DNA of 64,000 bases, from positions 20,943,385-21,007,384 of the forward strand of contig NC_088295.1 of NCBI RefSeq assembly GCF_032854445.1, read 5' to 3'. Positions 10,901 through 20,410 of this stretch are shown one piece after another. The notes beneath the pieces are model-generated. The model was given only the letters and a program-made list of their open reading frames with translations, searched no databases and was not told where the DNA came from. Origin of the DNA: Liolophura sinensis (Eukaryota > Mollusca > Polyplacophora > Chitonida > Chitonidae). The translations under genes were made by a program, and so were the position numbers. The stretch's first letter is position 1, and each line of letters starts with the position of its first letter.

Positions 10901-12772
10901 CAATGTTATAATATCAGAAGTCACTGATCAAATATAAACACTGCACAAGTACAAATTTGCAATACTTGTCACAATCCAATGTTGACTTGGGAATCCTTAC
11001 CTGTTAAGTACATAAATAGCCCAAGTTAAATGACAGGATGTGAAAACTTTGACTGACAGAGTGACATACAGGGCTGCTTGTTACTGCTGAAAATTTTCCG
11101 TGCAAACACCTGAAACACTGTAAAATCTGTGGGGTTTCTTTCACATCTTGAAATCCCTACAACCTGATCTTGAGTACCCTACATACCTTAAGTACATGCT
11201 AATTAGGTCCTGATTGGACATTATTCTGACAATCCCATTCAACTCCCATTTAAATCTGATACTATATGACAGGAGTTTAGCCACAGAATATATGATAGCT
11301 CAAAGATTGTGATCACAGAATAACACTAGACAAACAATAGCTACAATTGTACTCTGTAAGGCTATTCTTATAGCCACTTAGCAGCCTTACACAGATGATG
11401 GCTGCATATTCTACCATCCTATAGGTCATCACGCATAGGTCATAGGCCTATAGGTCATTACACAGAGGATTCTGCTACCATACAATATAACTTGAGGCGG
11501 TGGATATGGTTGTAGTATATACATTGGTGAATAATGGTTTTATTCAGAATCATGTATATCACCAGGTTTAAAAGTTTACATTCACAATAACTGTACTAGT
11601 ATGAACTTGCCTGTTGGATAAGACCCATAGGTAGCTGTTGGGTAACCTGTAGGTAGCTCAGAGACACTGAGGTAATCTGTGGCTGGATAACACGGCAAAG
11701 GGTAGGATGAGGGAGGGTAAGAGTTAGCACATGTGGGTAAAGTTGCAGAGGGGTAACTACCTGGGTAAGGTGTGTTAGGGTAAGAAGCAGGGGGTAATGG
11801 ATCAGGGTATGGAGATAGAGGCAGGTTAGTACAAGGGGTGTGAAGCCTTCCAGCTGAAGGCACAGGAGATACTGGTGTGCAACTCTGAAACACAACAAAC
11901 ATATCCATGTTACTGATTTCATCTGGAATAAATCAATTATTCATTCAACAGGATATTCACTATGGCAAAACTTTACCGTCCACATTTTAAAGTTTTTCAA
12001 TGGTTTATAATTATACTGGCCAAATGAAAATGTCATGCAGGAGATTCAAGATTGTGTGATGAAGACAAAAAGGCATTTTTGCATTGTTTTTGATTTGCAT
12101 CTCTGAGCACATCTGTGAATTGGATGTTCATAGACATGTTTCCATGGACAAGATCTAACACCTTGATATACAGACTTCATATTCAAGTTACAAGACACAT
12201 AGTTCTCCTCACCCGAAGATTCTGCAACTCACCCTGAAATAATTAACACAGGTAAATTAACTTGTATATCATTAGAACAAAAATCCAGAAATGAATAAAT
12301 CAGGAGCATAAAATTATATTCCTGTAGCTAAAGCATGAATCATGTGAATATTAGAACAGAAACAAATATTCTACCTATTATATAGCTTGTTACAACTGCC
12401 TTGAAATTATGCTACATATTAACAAAATTAAAGGAACGCCTAGCTATGACGCATATTATGAGTTGCAAATAAAATAAAGATTCTTCTATTTTGTATATAA
12501 AAATTGATAATGTACTGTAACATTAATAAACTTTTTTGCAATATGCATTTAGATGAAGATATATTATAGCAATTATGTATAAATTCGTGTCCACATTTCT
12601 TAATCTTGTAAAGCCTTTATGGATAATAAGACTATGACTGTAGTATATAGTAATCCGTGTCAGAGTTGATGTTGTACGTATATACCTCATGTTCGTCTTC
12701 TGAACTGTCTGAAGAACTCTCACTGGAGCTTTGCTCGTCCTCGGGACTAGACTTTCTCTCTTCGTCTGACAT
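1926..12772 (-). CDS. Annexin, 3' end missing from window
   Basis: Annexins bind acidic phospholipid membranes in a calcium-dependent way. Minus-strand coding exons, 5' to 3': 12686-12772 (ATG at 12772), possibly 12213-12233, 11611-11884, 8011-8049, 6449-6531, 4858-4996, 4019-4113, 3257-3370, 2899-2989, 2445-2524, 1926-2138. Every junction keeps codon phase. The exon sizes 95, 114, 91 and 80 bp match what I recall of annexin core exons. Calcium-loop motifs GLGTDE (repeat 1, across a junction), GPGTKD (repeat 2) and GEGKIGTEED (repeat 3) are present, as are SELTGNFEEAILAL and DTSGYFKRLL. About 405 residues (412 with the microexon) are in the window. The end of repeat 3 and repeat 4 lie left of position 1926 and were not found. 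The long low-complexity N-terminus resembles annexin A7/A11 in style, so the exact subfamily is open. Confidence 0.93.
2445..2524 (-). CDS. Annexin exon, end of repeat 2
   Basis: This 80 bp exon lies between attacctttcag and gtttgg on the minus strand. It encodes the helix-rich end of annexin repeat 2, including ILDDTSGYFKRLLVSCLQ. The aspartate-threonine-serine-glycine signature supplies the distal acidic ligand typical of a type II calcium site. It joins the previous exon through a split histidine codon. Confidence 0.9.
2899..2989 (-). CDS. Annexin exon, start of repeat 2 calcium loop
   Basis: This 91 bp exon starts after cttgtag and ends before gtaag. It encodes GPGTKDMVLIELLCTRSNAE, the loop and first helices of annexin repeat 2 with the GxGT calcium-binding motif. 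It ends one base into a codon, which matches the two-base start of the next exon. Confidence 0.9.
3257..3370 (-). CDS. Annexin exon, end of repeat 1
   Basis: This 114 bp exon (38 codons, both ends in phase 0) lies between ttttttcag and gtaag. It encodes DLIEELLSELTGNFEEAILA followed by a YYDAWTLNKAM segment. The SGNFE-like glycine-asparagine-phenylalanine-glutamate supplies the distal calcium ligand of repeat 1. Confidence 0.92.
4019..4113 (-). CDS. Annexin exon, repeat 1
   Basis: This 95 bp exon lies between tttgcag and gtatgt. It encodes TDEQPIIDVASNISNSQRQ and VYKTMFGK, the first helices of annexin repeat 1. The GxGTDE calcium loop is completed across the junction with the exon at 4858-4996. 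Confidence 0.92.
4425..4697 (-). mobile_element. tRNA-derived SINE fragment, family B, degraded
   Basis: This region contains 'cagacatgacaccccatccagtcacattatactgataccgggccaaccagtcctgtttcc' split by divergence and ends in a degraded tRNA-like head near 'gagactctaaccat'. The same body occurs near 46975-47185, 23240-23400 and 52680-52840, all on the minus strand. It lies in an annexin intron. Confidence 0.7.
4858..4996 (-). CDS. Annexin exon, junction of linker and repeat 1
   Basis: This 139 bp exon starts after cattatag and ends before gtaaga. It encodes VEDIDEGISKMMKYGTAE, then KGTIYPREDF and TLENAMSGLG. The KGTI(Y/K)P segment just before repeat 1 is typical of annexins. It joins the acidic linker exon (6449-6531) in phase 0. 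Confidence 0.88.
5745..5925 (-). mobile_element. SINE family A, partial minus-strand copy
   Basis: Reads tgttttacacagtactcaag, then ccagcattatg, then gaccatccacagg and gagctggacttaaactcag. These are the tail, body and part of the head of the tRNA-derived SINE seen complete at 13870-14135, here reversed. The remainder of the intron from 4997 to 6146 shows no coding signal. Confidence 0.75.
6147..6448 (-). repeat. 30-bp minisatellite copying an exon end and splice donor
   Basis: About ten 30-bp units read, on the minus strand, approximately ggggataaacacgagtcagc plus agttagggat. The array directly abuts the annexin exon 6449-6531, whose last bases GGGGATAAGCACAAG and donor gtgagcagttagggat match one unit. 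The units therefore derive from the exon end plus its 5' splice site. In most copies the exon/donor boundary has lost one G, leaving cgagtgagc or cgagtcagc instead of caaggtgagc. The open frame of this array is a repeat artefact. Confidence 0.92.
6449..6531 (-). CDS. Annexin acidic linker exon 2
   Basis: An 83 bp exon after gttatgattacag and before gtgagc. It encodes KEESAEPEEDHDKPKEEHGD and then GGGDKHK. It starts with two bases that complete the split codon from exon 8011-8049 and ends in phase 0, in step with 4858-4996. It is an acidic, probably disordered spacer between the Pro/Tyr-rich segment and the annexin core. Its 3' end seeds the adjacent 30-bp minisatellite. Confidence 0.85.
6760..8010 (-). 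repeat. 36-bp minisatellite copying an exon end and splice donor
   Basis: About 34 units of 36 bp fill most of the 1479-bp intron 6532-8010. On the minus strand a unit reads ccagaaccaggtaatgtcaa plus caatgttactgaaata. The array abuts exon 8011-8049, which ends CCAGAACCAG followed by the donor gtaatgtcaac. Each unit therefore repeats the last ten exon bases and the complete donor. The unit length is a multiple of three and mostly stop-free, so long open frames appear on both strands (including 6755-7705 plus and 7611-7976 minus). The first unit beside the exon is 35 bp and shifts the frame. Confidence 0.93.
8011..8049 (-). CDS. Annexin acidic linker exon 1 (39 bp)
   Basis: This short exon follows atattatatag and precedes gtaatgtc. 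It encodes KKDEEEKPEPEP, with split glutamate codons at both ends. Phase agrees with 11611-11884 upstream (one base left over) and with 6449-6531 downstream. Being small and beside a donor-bearing tandem array, it is a candidate for alternative 5' splice-site use. Confidence 0.8.
8050..11610. other. Annexin intron, no gene seen
   Basis: This 3.5 kb stretch is AT-rich with only short chance open frames. I see no conserved domain and no clear SINE. It lies between the Pro/Tyr-rich exon and the first acidic exon of the annexin gene. Confidence 0.6.
11611..11884 (-). CDS. Annexin Pro/Tyr/Gly-rich N-terminal exon, GC donor
   Basis: A 274 bp exon follows gtgtttcag. It encodes SCTPVSPVPSAG, then proline-tyrosine-serine repeats such as PYPGSYPSA, NSYPPSSYPLPCYPA and GYPTATYGSYPTG. 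The composition resembles the N-terminal regions of annexins A7 and A11, which mediate self-association. It starts in phase 0 and ends one base into a codon. The donor is ACAG|gcaagt, a GC rather than GT site but a perfect match to the GC-donor consensus. The alternative of reading on reaches a stop after KFILVQLL. Confidence 0.85.
12213..12233 (-). CDS. Possible 21-nt annexin microexon
   Basis: Between aattatttcag and gtgagg on the minus strand there is a 21-base in-frame segment encoding GELQNLR. Both sides are in phase 0, so inclusion or skipping keeps the frame between 12686-12772 and 11611-11884. The splice sites look acceptable, but such short matches arise by chance, so this is tentative. 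Transcript reads across the junction would settle it. Confidence 0.3.
12686..12772 (-). CDS. Annexin start exon, acidic Ser-rich
   Basis: The ATG at 12772 lies in the context aacaccATG and opens MSDEERKSSPEDEQSSSESS, continuing with SDSSEDEHE to the donor gtatat. The segment is rich in Ser, Asp and Glu and has the look of casein-kinase-2 substrate sequence (inference). An in-frame stop-free upstream extension is not needed. A candidate 5' UTR exon ends at a strong gtaagt donor at 13091. Confidence 0.8.
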
Positions 12773-13500
12773 GGTGTTCAATCTTTATATAAAATTGAAG
12801 TTTGTGAATATGATGACAAAAGCGAGTGTGTCAACAAAGCTGAAACATTATTTACTTGGTATATACACATATTCAGTCGACATATACTCATGTAAAATAC
12901 CATGCACATGTATACTCTCTGGACACAAATAGTCCCATGTAGGTGCCAAACACTTTCTGACTGTGTGTGGCAGTGGTTTTGTACACATTTCCTGCCGGCT
13001 GGGATTAAGATATTTTAAACCCAAGAATACGTAAAATGACTTCCAGAGATGTGCATGTGAGCTAAACGTAAAGAAACATGCCTGTACTTACCTTATACCC
13101 CGATATGATAAACAAATCTGCTGGCTAGTTATCTAAAGTTGGGACGGGCAATACAAACTTTAAGTGACTGGGCCGAGGTATCGACAAAGTTTTCAACATT
13201 CGTGTTCGATGAGCCACTTGACACGAAACTATGTGACCTCTAGGTCACGTTACACCCTTAACCAATCACATTGTGTCGCGGGAAGCGCTGTTGTGAATGA
13301 TCGACATGTCAACTGGCTTCTTTGGATGAAATTGCCGACTCTTATCAGCTTCACAGCTCCAATAATTTTGAGAGGAGACCAAGTTAAACTCGTTAACAGG
13401 AGATACAAATAATGTCATATTCTGACAAAACATACGGAAATATGTGTATCATTTCTACTAAGTACGGTTTATTAAATCTTCAAAATTCATTAAAACCTTC
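12773..13500 (-). promoter_or_regulatory. Annexin 5' UTR and promoter region (inferred)
   Basis: On the minus strand, a donor taag|gtaagt at 13092/13091 and an acceptor ataaag| just above the ATG suggest a non-coding first exon upstream of 13092, joined to the coding exon at about 12782. No TATA box or initiator can be assigned with confidence. The exon boundary is inferred from splice motifs only. Confidence 0.4.
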
Positions 13501-13618
13501 TGATGGTCGTGGATTTTCATTAAGCTCTGTCCAGTTTCCTCCCACCATAATGCTGGCCGCCGTCGTATAAGTGAAACATTCTTGGGTACGGCGCCAAACA
13601 CTAGTCAAATAAATAAAT
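13501..13618 (+). mobile_element. SINE family A, 3' fragment
   Basis: Contains cagtttcctcccaccataat, then gctggccgccgtcgtataag and a degraded tail gtcaaataaataaataaaat. This is the 3' half of the SINE whose complete copy begins 250 bp downstream. The tRNA-like head is absent. Confidence 0.8.
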
Positions 13619-13869
13619 AAAATAGATCAAAATTCATCCATTTTCCATGCGTTGCAGTTTTCATGTTTTATGAAGCATTCCTTTGATTTTGATGACTAAA
13701 CCGTGTCCATCCTTTGGCTTATATATATGTATATTGATTTATCTCCTTAAGTTTATGTTATTTTGTAATATATCACCTTATTCTCATGGATAAGTAATTC
13801 ACTGAGATAAGTGAGCTCCCTCCTTATTTAACGTTCTGATATTTACCTTGTCGTCTACTGACCGAATGG

Positions 13870-14135
13870 GGGCCTCCGTGGCTCAGTTGGTTAGCGCGCT
13901 AGTGCAGCGTGATGATCCAGTAGTTTCTCACCAATGTGGTCGCTGTGAGTTCAAGTCCAGCTAATGCTGGCTTCCTCTCCGGCCGTACGTGGGAAGGTCT
14001 GGTAGCAACCTGCGGAAGTCCGTGGGTTTCCCCCGGACTCTGCCCGGCTTCCACCCACCATAATGCTGGCCACCGTCGTGTAAGTGAAATATTCTTGAGT
14101 ACGGCGTAAAACACCAATCAAATAAATAAATAAAA
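13870..14135 (+). mobile_element. Full-length tRNA-derived SINE (family A) with target-site duplication
   Basis: The head carries an A box (gtggctcagttggttagcgc) and a B box (gagttcaagtccagc). The body follows, then the tail gagtacggcgtaaaacacca and an (AAAT)n run. A 13-bp direct repeat TACTGACCGAATG flanks it at 13857-13869 and 14136-14148. That is the expected target-site duplication of LINE-machinery insertion and implies a fairly recent event. It lies in the spacer between the annexin and FAM241B-like genes. The tRNA-like head is not a functional tRNA gene. Confidence 0.92.
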
Positions 14136-14148
14136 TACTGACCGAATG

Positions 14149-14858
14149 AATGTCATAAATATAAAATATGGAGGTACATTTAACATATTGTTGACTTAAT
14201 GAATATGTAACTTTTGTTGTCCCCCACTCCAATGGATGATACTAGTCTTAGAATAAAGTGATCTAGTTTCTTAGGAGCAGAAGACCTCTATGCTAATGCA
14301 CATATAGCTGCTCTCAATTAAATCTTGCTGATTAGATCTGGAACTATAAATATAACATTTGTTATATTAGTTCCAGATTAGATACATAAAGAAAAACAAG
14401 GTTAGGACTCAAGTTCAAATTTGATGCGTTTAATACCATTTGGAATATTGTGACGTGACACAATTTTCGTTGATTGCTCTTCTGTATCAGGTACACATGA
14501 CCACGTGAAGGTGCGATTGTCACAAAAGATAGATCGCCACTGATATAGGTTGTCTCCCTTCCATTGACTAAACGCGCCACTACATTCGTGAACTCGCTTA
14601 GAATTTTTCATCGACGTGTACAACTCACAGATCAGAAAATAAGCACATCGCTTAACTTTCCATTGGACGTAGGTTAAGTGGTTTGCGAATTGTCGATATG
14701 TCTGCGTAGGTTGAGTAATATTTAATCACGACACACCGTCATTCTCTTTTACTGATTTTGTAGGAAGTGCATGAACGAGCTTATTGTGTACCCAATCTTC
14801 GTTCTTATGAGTAAAACCACAACCATCTAGTTTTAAGTTTTCTGCGGTGTTTGCCAGC
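14149..14858 (+). promoter_or_regulatory. Spacer and probable promoter of FAM241B-like gene
   Basis: This region separates the SINE from the FAM241B-like start codon. Between about 14440 and 14740 it is less AT-rich and carries several CpGs, as expected near a promoter. The short reverse-strand frames at 14362-14623 have no recognisable domain. No specific element is assigned. Confidence 0.35.
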
Positions 14859-17800
14859 ATGGTTAAAATATTGTCAAGCGGGGAAATCGTCCAAGATGAC
14901 GACCCCAGAGCCCAAGGCTCACGAAACAGAGGAAACCAGCGGAATGACAGGCCTAGGCAGGTGGGTGTAAATCGATCGTATCTGTTACTGACAGCAGTTC
15001 AATATGTCAAACGATACACTATTTGTCGGCCATAGCCCGGCATTGTAACAGCACTGACAGAACTTATTTCTCGCCAGAGCTCATACAAGAGCTCGTTTTG
15101 TGACATGTCCCATTACCATCTACTATACTTTACGTTATTCAACACAACCGCAGGCCAAATACGAAATGACCTGTTACGGTACCTATTCCATCGAATCTGC
15201 TATTTTATAGAAACACACTAATGACATGAAGTCACAGTGGTATGCTTATTTTTCCTAAATTCTCAAAGATAACTATTTATGCTCAAAGCGATTTTGTTGA
15301 AAATAGTTTTTCTTTGTAACACCAACACATGACATTTTACTGAAAATGATGTTTGGCCTGCTATTTTTTTCTTTTTAGCAGGTCATTTCAGTAAATTGGC
15401 CTGCTGTGTGTAATTTTTTATCTACTTTTAGCCATTTTCAAGCTGCTAAACTTAGACCGGCTTGTCTATCCGTTGTCTAGTCTGGTCTCTCAACACATAT
15501 AGTATTTGTTGAGAGACGAAATTGGGCTACTGGTAGTTAAGAGTGCCTTTGTGGTAGCTGTGTTTGTAGACATGTGCTGATGGATCGAGAACTATCTGTG
15601 TCCATGTAGGCTGGCACATACATACATGACTTGCATGTTTCTATGATGGCCAATAAGGGTCACAGTGTGCCTCTAGTAATGCCAATCTTCATTGCCTTGA
15701 TATAACTGGAGGCATACTGTGACCCTTATCAGCCATCATATATTTTAGTTAGGTGTAAAGATGTATTTCATAATATTTCTCATTGGCGACAGTGGATAGA
15801 GCATCTAATTGGTAAATGGTAGATCGGGGATTCAATTCTGAATCATGTTGTACCTAAGACTTTAACATCAGTAATCTTTGCACTACATGTCCTGGCACTC
15901 AGCAGAGCAGGAACAAAACAAGTACTGGCCTGGCCCAGCTATATGGGACTGTGCACATACAAATTTACAAACATACTTTCGTACGTAAATATAGCTCCAA
16001 TACCGTATAGAGCCAAGGTCGGCCTGGTGTCAGTATGATGAATGGCATTCAAGTAATGTAGCAATATTAGCAATGGCTAGAGTCTGCGAAAAAGAGACAT
16101 CAATGTGACATGACCAAAATAATGTTGGTGTAAACTGTGTTATACACCATTCAAACAAGCAGTGCAAATTTATCTTTACAAATCACTTTGAGTAGGCAGA
16201 GATGCTTGATTTTAAGAAGAAATGGATCCTTTCAGCCTTTAGTATTATGACTGTCAGAGAATGGTGGATTTCACATATGATATGTTCATCAGTTCATCCC
16301 TTAAGGGTTTTTTGCTGCAGTCAAATTGTCCATAGCTACTCCTTGGAGAGATTTTTAAGAGAGAAAAAAGTGAATATTTAACCACATTTTTATACATAAA
16401 TATAAAGTCAAAAAAAGACTTGGACATCCTTTGGTTATGTTTATGCCTTTCTAATTTCAGTTTGAATTGCCTTCCACACAGGTAAATGACACAACTAAAG
16501 AGATAATTGAGTGAAACATAATTACTCTAAACTTCTGCATCAGAGTGCTGATTGACTTTTGTTGTACTCCTTTAGCCTAGACATCACCATAGTAGTGTTA
16601 TGTGTAGGTAATGTTGCAAAGCTCCATTTTGTGTCCATACATCACCATGCTTCAGTTCATGCTGCAACGAATGGGAACATGAGTGTATGTAAACCTGGGA
16701 CCGGGTCATGGCTGAATAGTTAAGGTGGTTGCCCTTCAGCCATTAGGTGCCCAGAAAAGATGGGAGTGTTGTCATATTGTCAAAAAGGAATTGTTCTTGG
16801 ATCACCGGTTCTCATTGTTCTCAGGGCCATGATGGTTATGTAAGTGGTCTGTGGATGGCGCATTGGCTTGCCTTCCACCAATAGGGCATATGTCACAAGG
16901 GACAGTCTGTGAGTTTACTCCACTTTTTACCACCCATAAAGCTAGCAGCCATGCATTCACTGTATAAGTGGAAAACTGCATGTGTGAATCGTTTTTCTGC
17001 TGGCTCAGCCATGGCTGGATCTTGGAGGGTTGGTGGTCATCTGTGTGGTAGTTTTGTCACCTGATTACTTTCGTATATGTGAAATATATTGAAATGCACC
17101 TTATAACACCAATCAACTAATTATAACTGATCTTTTAGTGTATGGCAAATGTTAAAGGTGGAGAATACATATAAATTACATAAAGTTCTGATGAAAGAGT
17201 GCGAAAAGTTAGGGGAAAATGTGGTCTTCGATATTTTTTATATTTTTTTTAAAGGGACACCTGAAAATAATTTTTGCATGGCAGGTATTTATGACCACCT
17301 TTTGGTATATAGTCTTTGTGTAATAATGTCATAAATCAGGACGTAACACATGTTCAGTAAATATATTTGCACTAGAATTTGGTCTTATCTGCTGATAAAT
17401 ATGTTCAACCAGGACTATGAGCATATTTATATTTTTAATATATTCACAAATATTATCATAATTCAGATAAAATGCATATGTTATCTGTATAGACAACAAA
17501 TATACATTCAATGAAATTTATTAGACATTTGAAACATTTTCAAATACCCATTTCTCTTGCCAAAAAAAAAAATAATAATAATAAAAAGACTAGAATGGAT
17601 CTGCAAACAGATCCTAGGCCGGGATCCTGGAATGGATCGAGGATGTTTTCCTGACCCAATAATACACGGCCGGGGTAACAGAAAGCGAACACCTAGACCA
17701 CGGCACATGTTGATATCTGTCAATCACCGTGGCCTCGCTGGCGTACAGTAAAGAACACAAGGTGTGCGCGAAACAAAGCTAACTTTTAGAGGTCCACATT

Positions 17801-19270
17801 GTTTGCTGTTGTAGTTATCATTCTATGCCATCAAATGCAGGACAGCATAGCTGTATATCATCGCACAAACGTTTCTGGAAATCACAGACAATGTAGCGGA
17901 AAGCCTCAGGTGAAATACTATAAACCCAGTCCAGCTCCCTTTTAACTCTGTGTTAAAGCAATAGGATTAGCATCTTTTTCTAAACAAAAAACGGTGTTGT
18001 TATTTAAATGCTTCTAGCGAGAAAACTATTGACCGTAGCTCAAATCCGTTCACACAGTACTAAAAGAGCATGTCTTGGGCTACAATCTGGTGCAAGTTAC
18101 ACATTTCTAGCTCCCCTAGTTCTCGAGTTACAGGTCATTGAAACTACATACCTAAATTTAGTTTTTTGACTATATCTCAGAAAGTTACAAAGATATGCAA
18201 AAACTAAAAGCAGATTCAGAATCAGCAGCTCAAAATACACCAGAATGTTTCAAAAAGTTTCAAAACTTTTTGTAATGTCACAACTTTGACCAATGGCGAG
18301 CTTCCAAAGGTTTCACGGAAGTCAACGATTTTTGCAAACTTATTGTAACTACCAACCGTCTACCTGCATATCAAATTTCAAAACAATCAGCTCAGTGGTT
18401 CTTGAGAAGAAGATTTTCAAAGGTTTCAAACAAAATCCAATATGGCAGCCAAACCACGTGACCTAGAAAAAAAGTTTAAAAAATAAACCTGGAGAGTATC
18501 TGACAAATAATATGAGCCAAATTTGGGACCTGTATGTTGAAGGGTGTTAGAGAAATTCTGATCTAAAATTTGCTGAAAAAAATAAGACAAAACAGAACGA
18601 ATACAAAAGGTATCCCGTTCTGATGATCCCTAACTATTAAAGACCATATTTGCAGATAAGTTTGGATTCTCTTTCATCGGATTTTGACATCATTTCCTTG
18701 TTTTCTTCTCCATTAAGTACTTGTATATGTTGCTGTATTATTTGTTTTACCCATAGTTCAAAGACATTGGGCCAGTGTGTCAGTGGACCACTGCGAAAAA
18801 GCCATAAAAATTTCTGTTAACCTACATGTACACTTATTTTGAAATTAAGTTGCCCAAACAACTTTCTTTTGACAATCTGTAAGGAAAAATTTCATTTTCT
18901 TTCACAGGGATTTGTCCAGCATAATGAGCAGCCACAGGGAATGTATCAGGGAGGACAAACTGTGTCAATTTTTGATTCCCTCAATCAGAGACTGTTGGCC
19001 GCTGGAATCCCTCGCTGGAATATTGGACCGTACGCAGTTGAGCCCATAGTATCTGTAGGCTTTATCCTGGCAGGACTGCTTATGGGAATCAAGGGCTTAC
19101 TGTTTGCTGCTGTACTATTTGCTGTGTGCCAGTGGAGTTCACAGGCTGGTGGACAGGGATTTGGTCAATGGTTTGGAGGAGGACACGACGGTGAAAATAC
19201 GGACACTTCCTCAAGGAGGGGCCCATCAGGGGGACCTGGAGGTAGAGGGCAAAGGCTTGGGCGTTCATGA
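14859..19270 (+). CDS. FAM241B-like small membrane protein
   Basis: Two exons, 14859-14960 (34 codons) and 18908-19270 (120 codons plus stop), joined in phase 0 through CAG|gtgggt and ttctttcacag, give 154 residues. The start MVKILSSGEIVQDDDPR matches the conserved FAM241B N-terminus (M-V-x-I-L-x-x-G-E-I-V-Q-D-D-D-P-R). Exon 2 has FDSLNQRLLAAGIPRWNIG, then YAVEPIVSVG. A hydrophobic stretch at about residues 81-107 fits one membrane segment or a tight hairpin. The tail is Gly/Arg-rich. FAM241 family members are small membrane proteins linked to endolysosomal homeostasis in vertebrates; the function here is inferred from homology only. Upstream of exon 2 the frame stays open but is intronic. 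Confidence 0.92.
14961..18907 (+). other. FAM241B-like intron with repeats
   Basis: A 3.9 kb intron without coding signal. It holds a tRNA-derived SINE near 15781 and a SINE-like remnant near 16700-17110. Near 18000-18470 a further dispersed repeat contains 'ctcagtggttcttgagaag'. The rest is AT-rich. Confidence 0.65.
15781..15975 (+). mobile_element. tRNA-derived SINE, family C
   Basis: The head has an A-box-like gacagtggatagagcatcta and a B-box-like ggggattcaattctg, followed by a body with cctggcactcagcagagcag and tgggactgtgcacatac. It differs in body and tail from the two main families of the window. The 3' boundary is approximate. Confidence 0.6.
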
Positions 19271-20410
19271 ATTGCCACTGACAATGGGTTTTATATCTTG
19301 TTATTGTTAACTTCGAGGAAAGAACAGGTTTATTGGATCTCCATTTGTTACATTACATTTTTGGAAGATCAGCTGGTCTGTTCTGTTCTGTACATTTGAT
19401 CTATTTTTGTATAAGTACAAGGAATCATTCCTGTTGTGCATGACATATTGTGAAGTGGCTGAAATGACTGCTTTAATTTTTTGCCATCTTATTTAAGGTG
19501 AGATTTTCTGATAGGCAGATGACTTCTGCGGGGTCTAAGTGATACAACTATCAAGGCATGTAGAAGAATTCATGCACCTTGCAGAGTTCCCAATGATATT
19601 GGCTACCTTGTGATCTGATGCCTCTTAGTTGTGATAGATACTACAACAAAGTGTCAAATTGAATGTGAAATGTTGATTCATACATACACATATTTATGGA
19701 ATAAATCCTGCTTTAGTCTTATCAGATTTGTTCACACACAAGACTTGCTTTTGGTGGAATATTATATTTGTTACATGAATATGTATAACAATATATGGAT
19801 ATAATATGCACAAGATAAAACTTCAGACAACTATTATTTCAGTTACCTAAATGAAATGACCTAAAATCTCATTCATGACTGTTAAAGTTGTACATTTTGC
19901 CAGATTATGAAAGTTCTGTTGACCTTAGAAAGGTGTTTTGAGGTTTGGCAGGTTGGATAAAATCCTATTGCCAAAGTTTCAGCACCAAACGTCATATCTG
20001 ATGATATTTGCCGGTAAAAATGCAATTTTTGTTGCGAAATTTTAGGTCATTTGCCTAACAGGCATATATACATAGATGCATATACACGACATGTACATTT
20101 GTTATTAAGTATTAGTAATATTAGACTGTGATGTAATAGAAAATGCACACCTTGTTCTTGTGGTCTGTTACTACCTTCAGGAAACCATTCTTATGATTAT
20201 GTCACATGGGTGAACATCCGAGAGTATTTTGAAGAACATTGGCCACTCAAGTAAATGTATGCTCAGTGCATTACGCGAGTATAGAGAAACCAGTAGAGCT
20301 GTAAAGAGGGAAGATAGTGTTAAAGGATAAAAGTTATTATAAGCTGTAAACTGTTAGATCACATACACCAGAAATACAATGTGCAAAATTTACTTATGAA
20401 TAAATTCTTA
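19271..20410 (+). other. FAM241B-like 3' UTR and downstream region
   Basis: After the stop at 19268-19270 the sequence is AT-rich and non-coding. Candidate poly(A) signals AATAAA occur at 19700-19705 and about 20398-20404. The first gives a 3' UTR of about 430 bases. Which one is used cannot be told from sequence. Confidence 0.45.

Noticed and set aside
13870-13965. tRNA-like sequence with A and B boxes
   Set aside because: It is the head of a SINE with body, A-rich tail and target-site duplication, not a tRNA gene.
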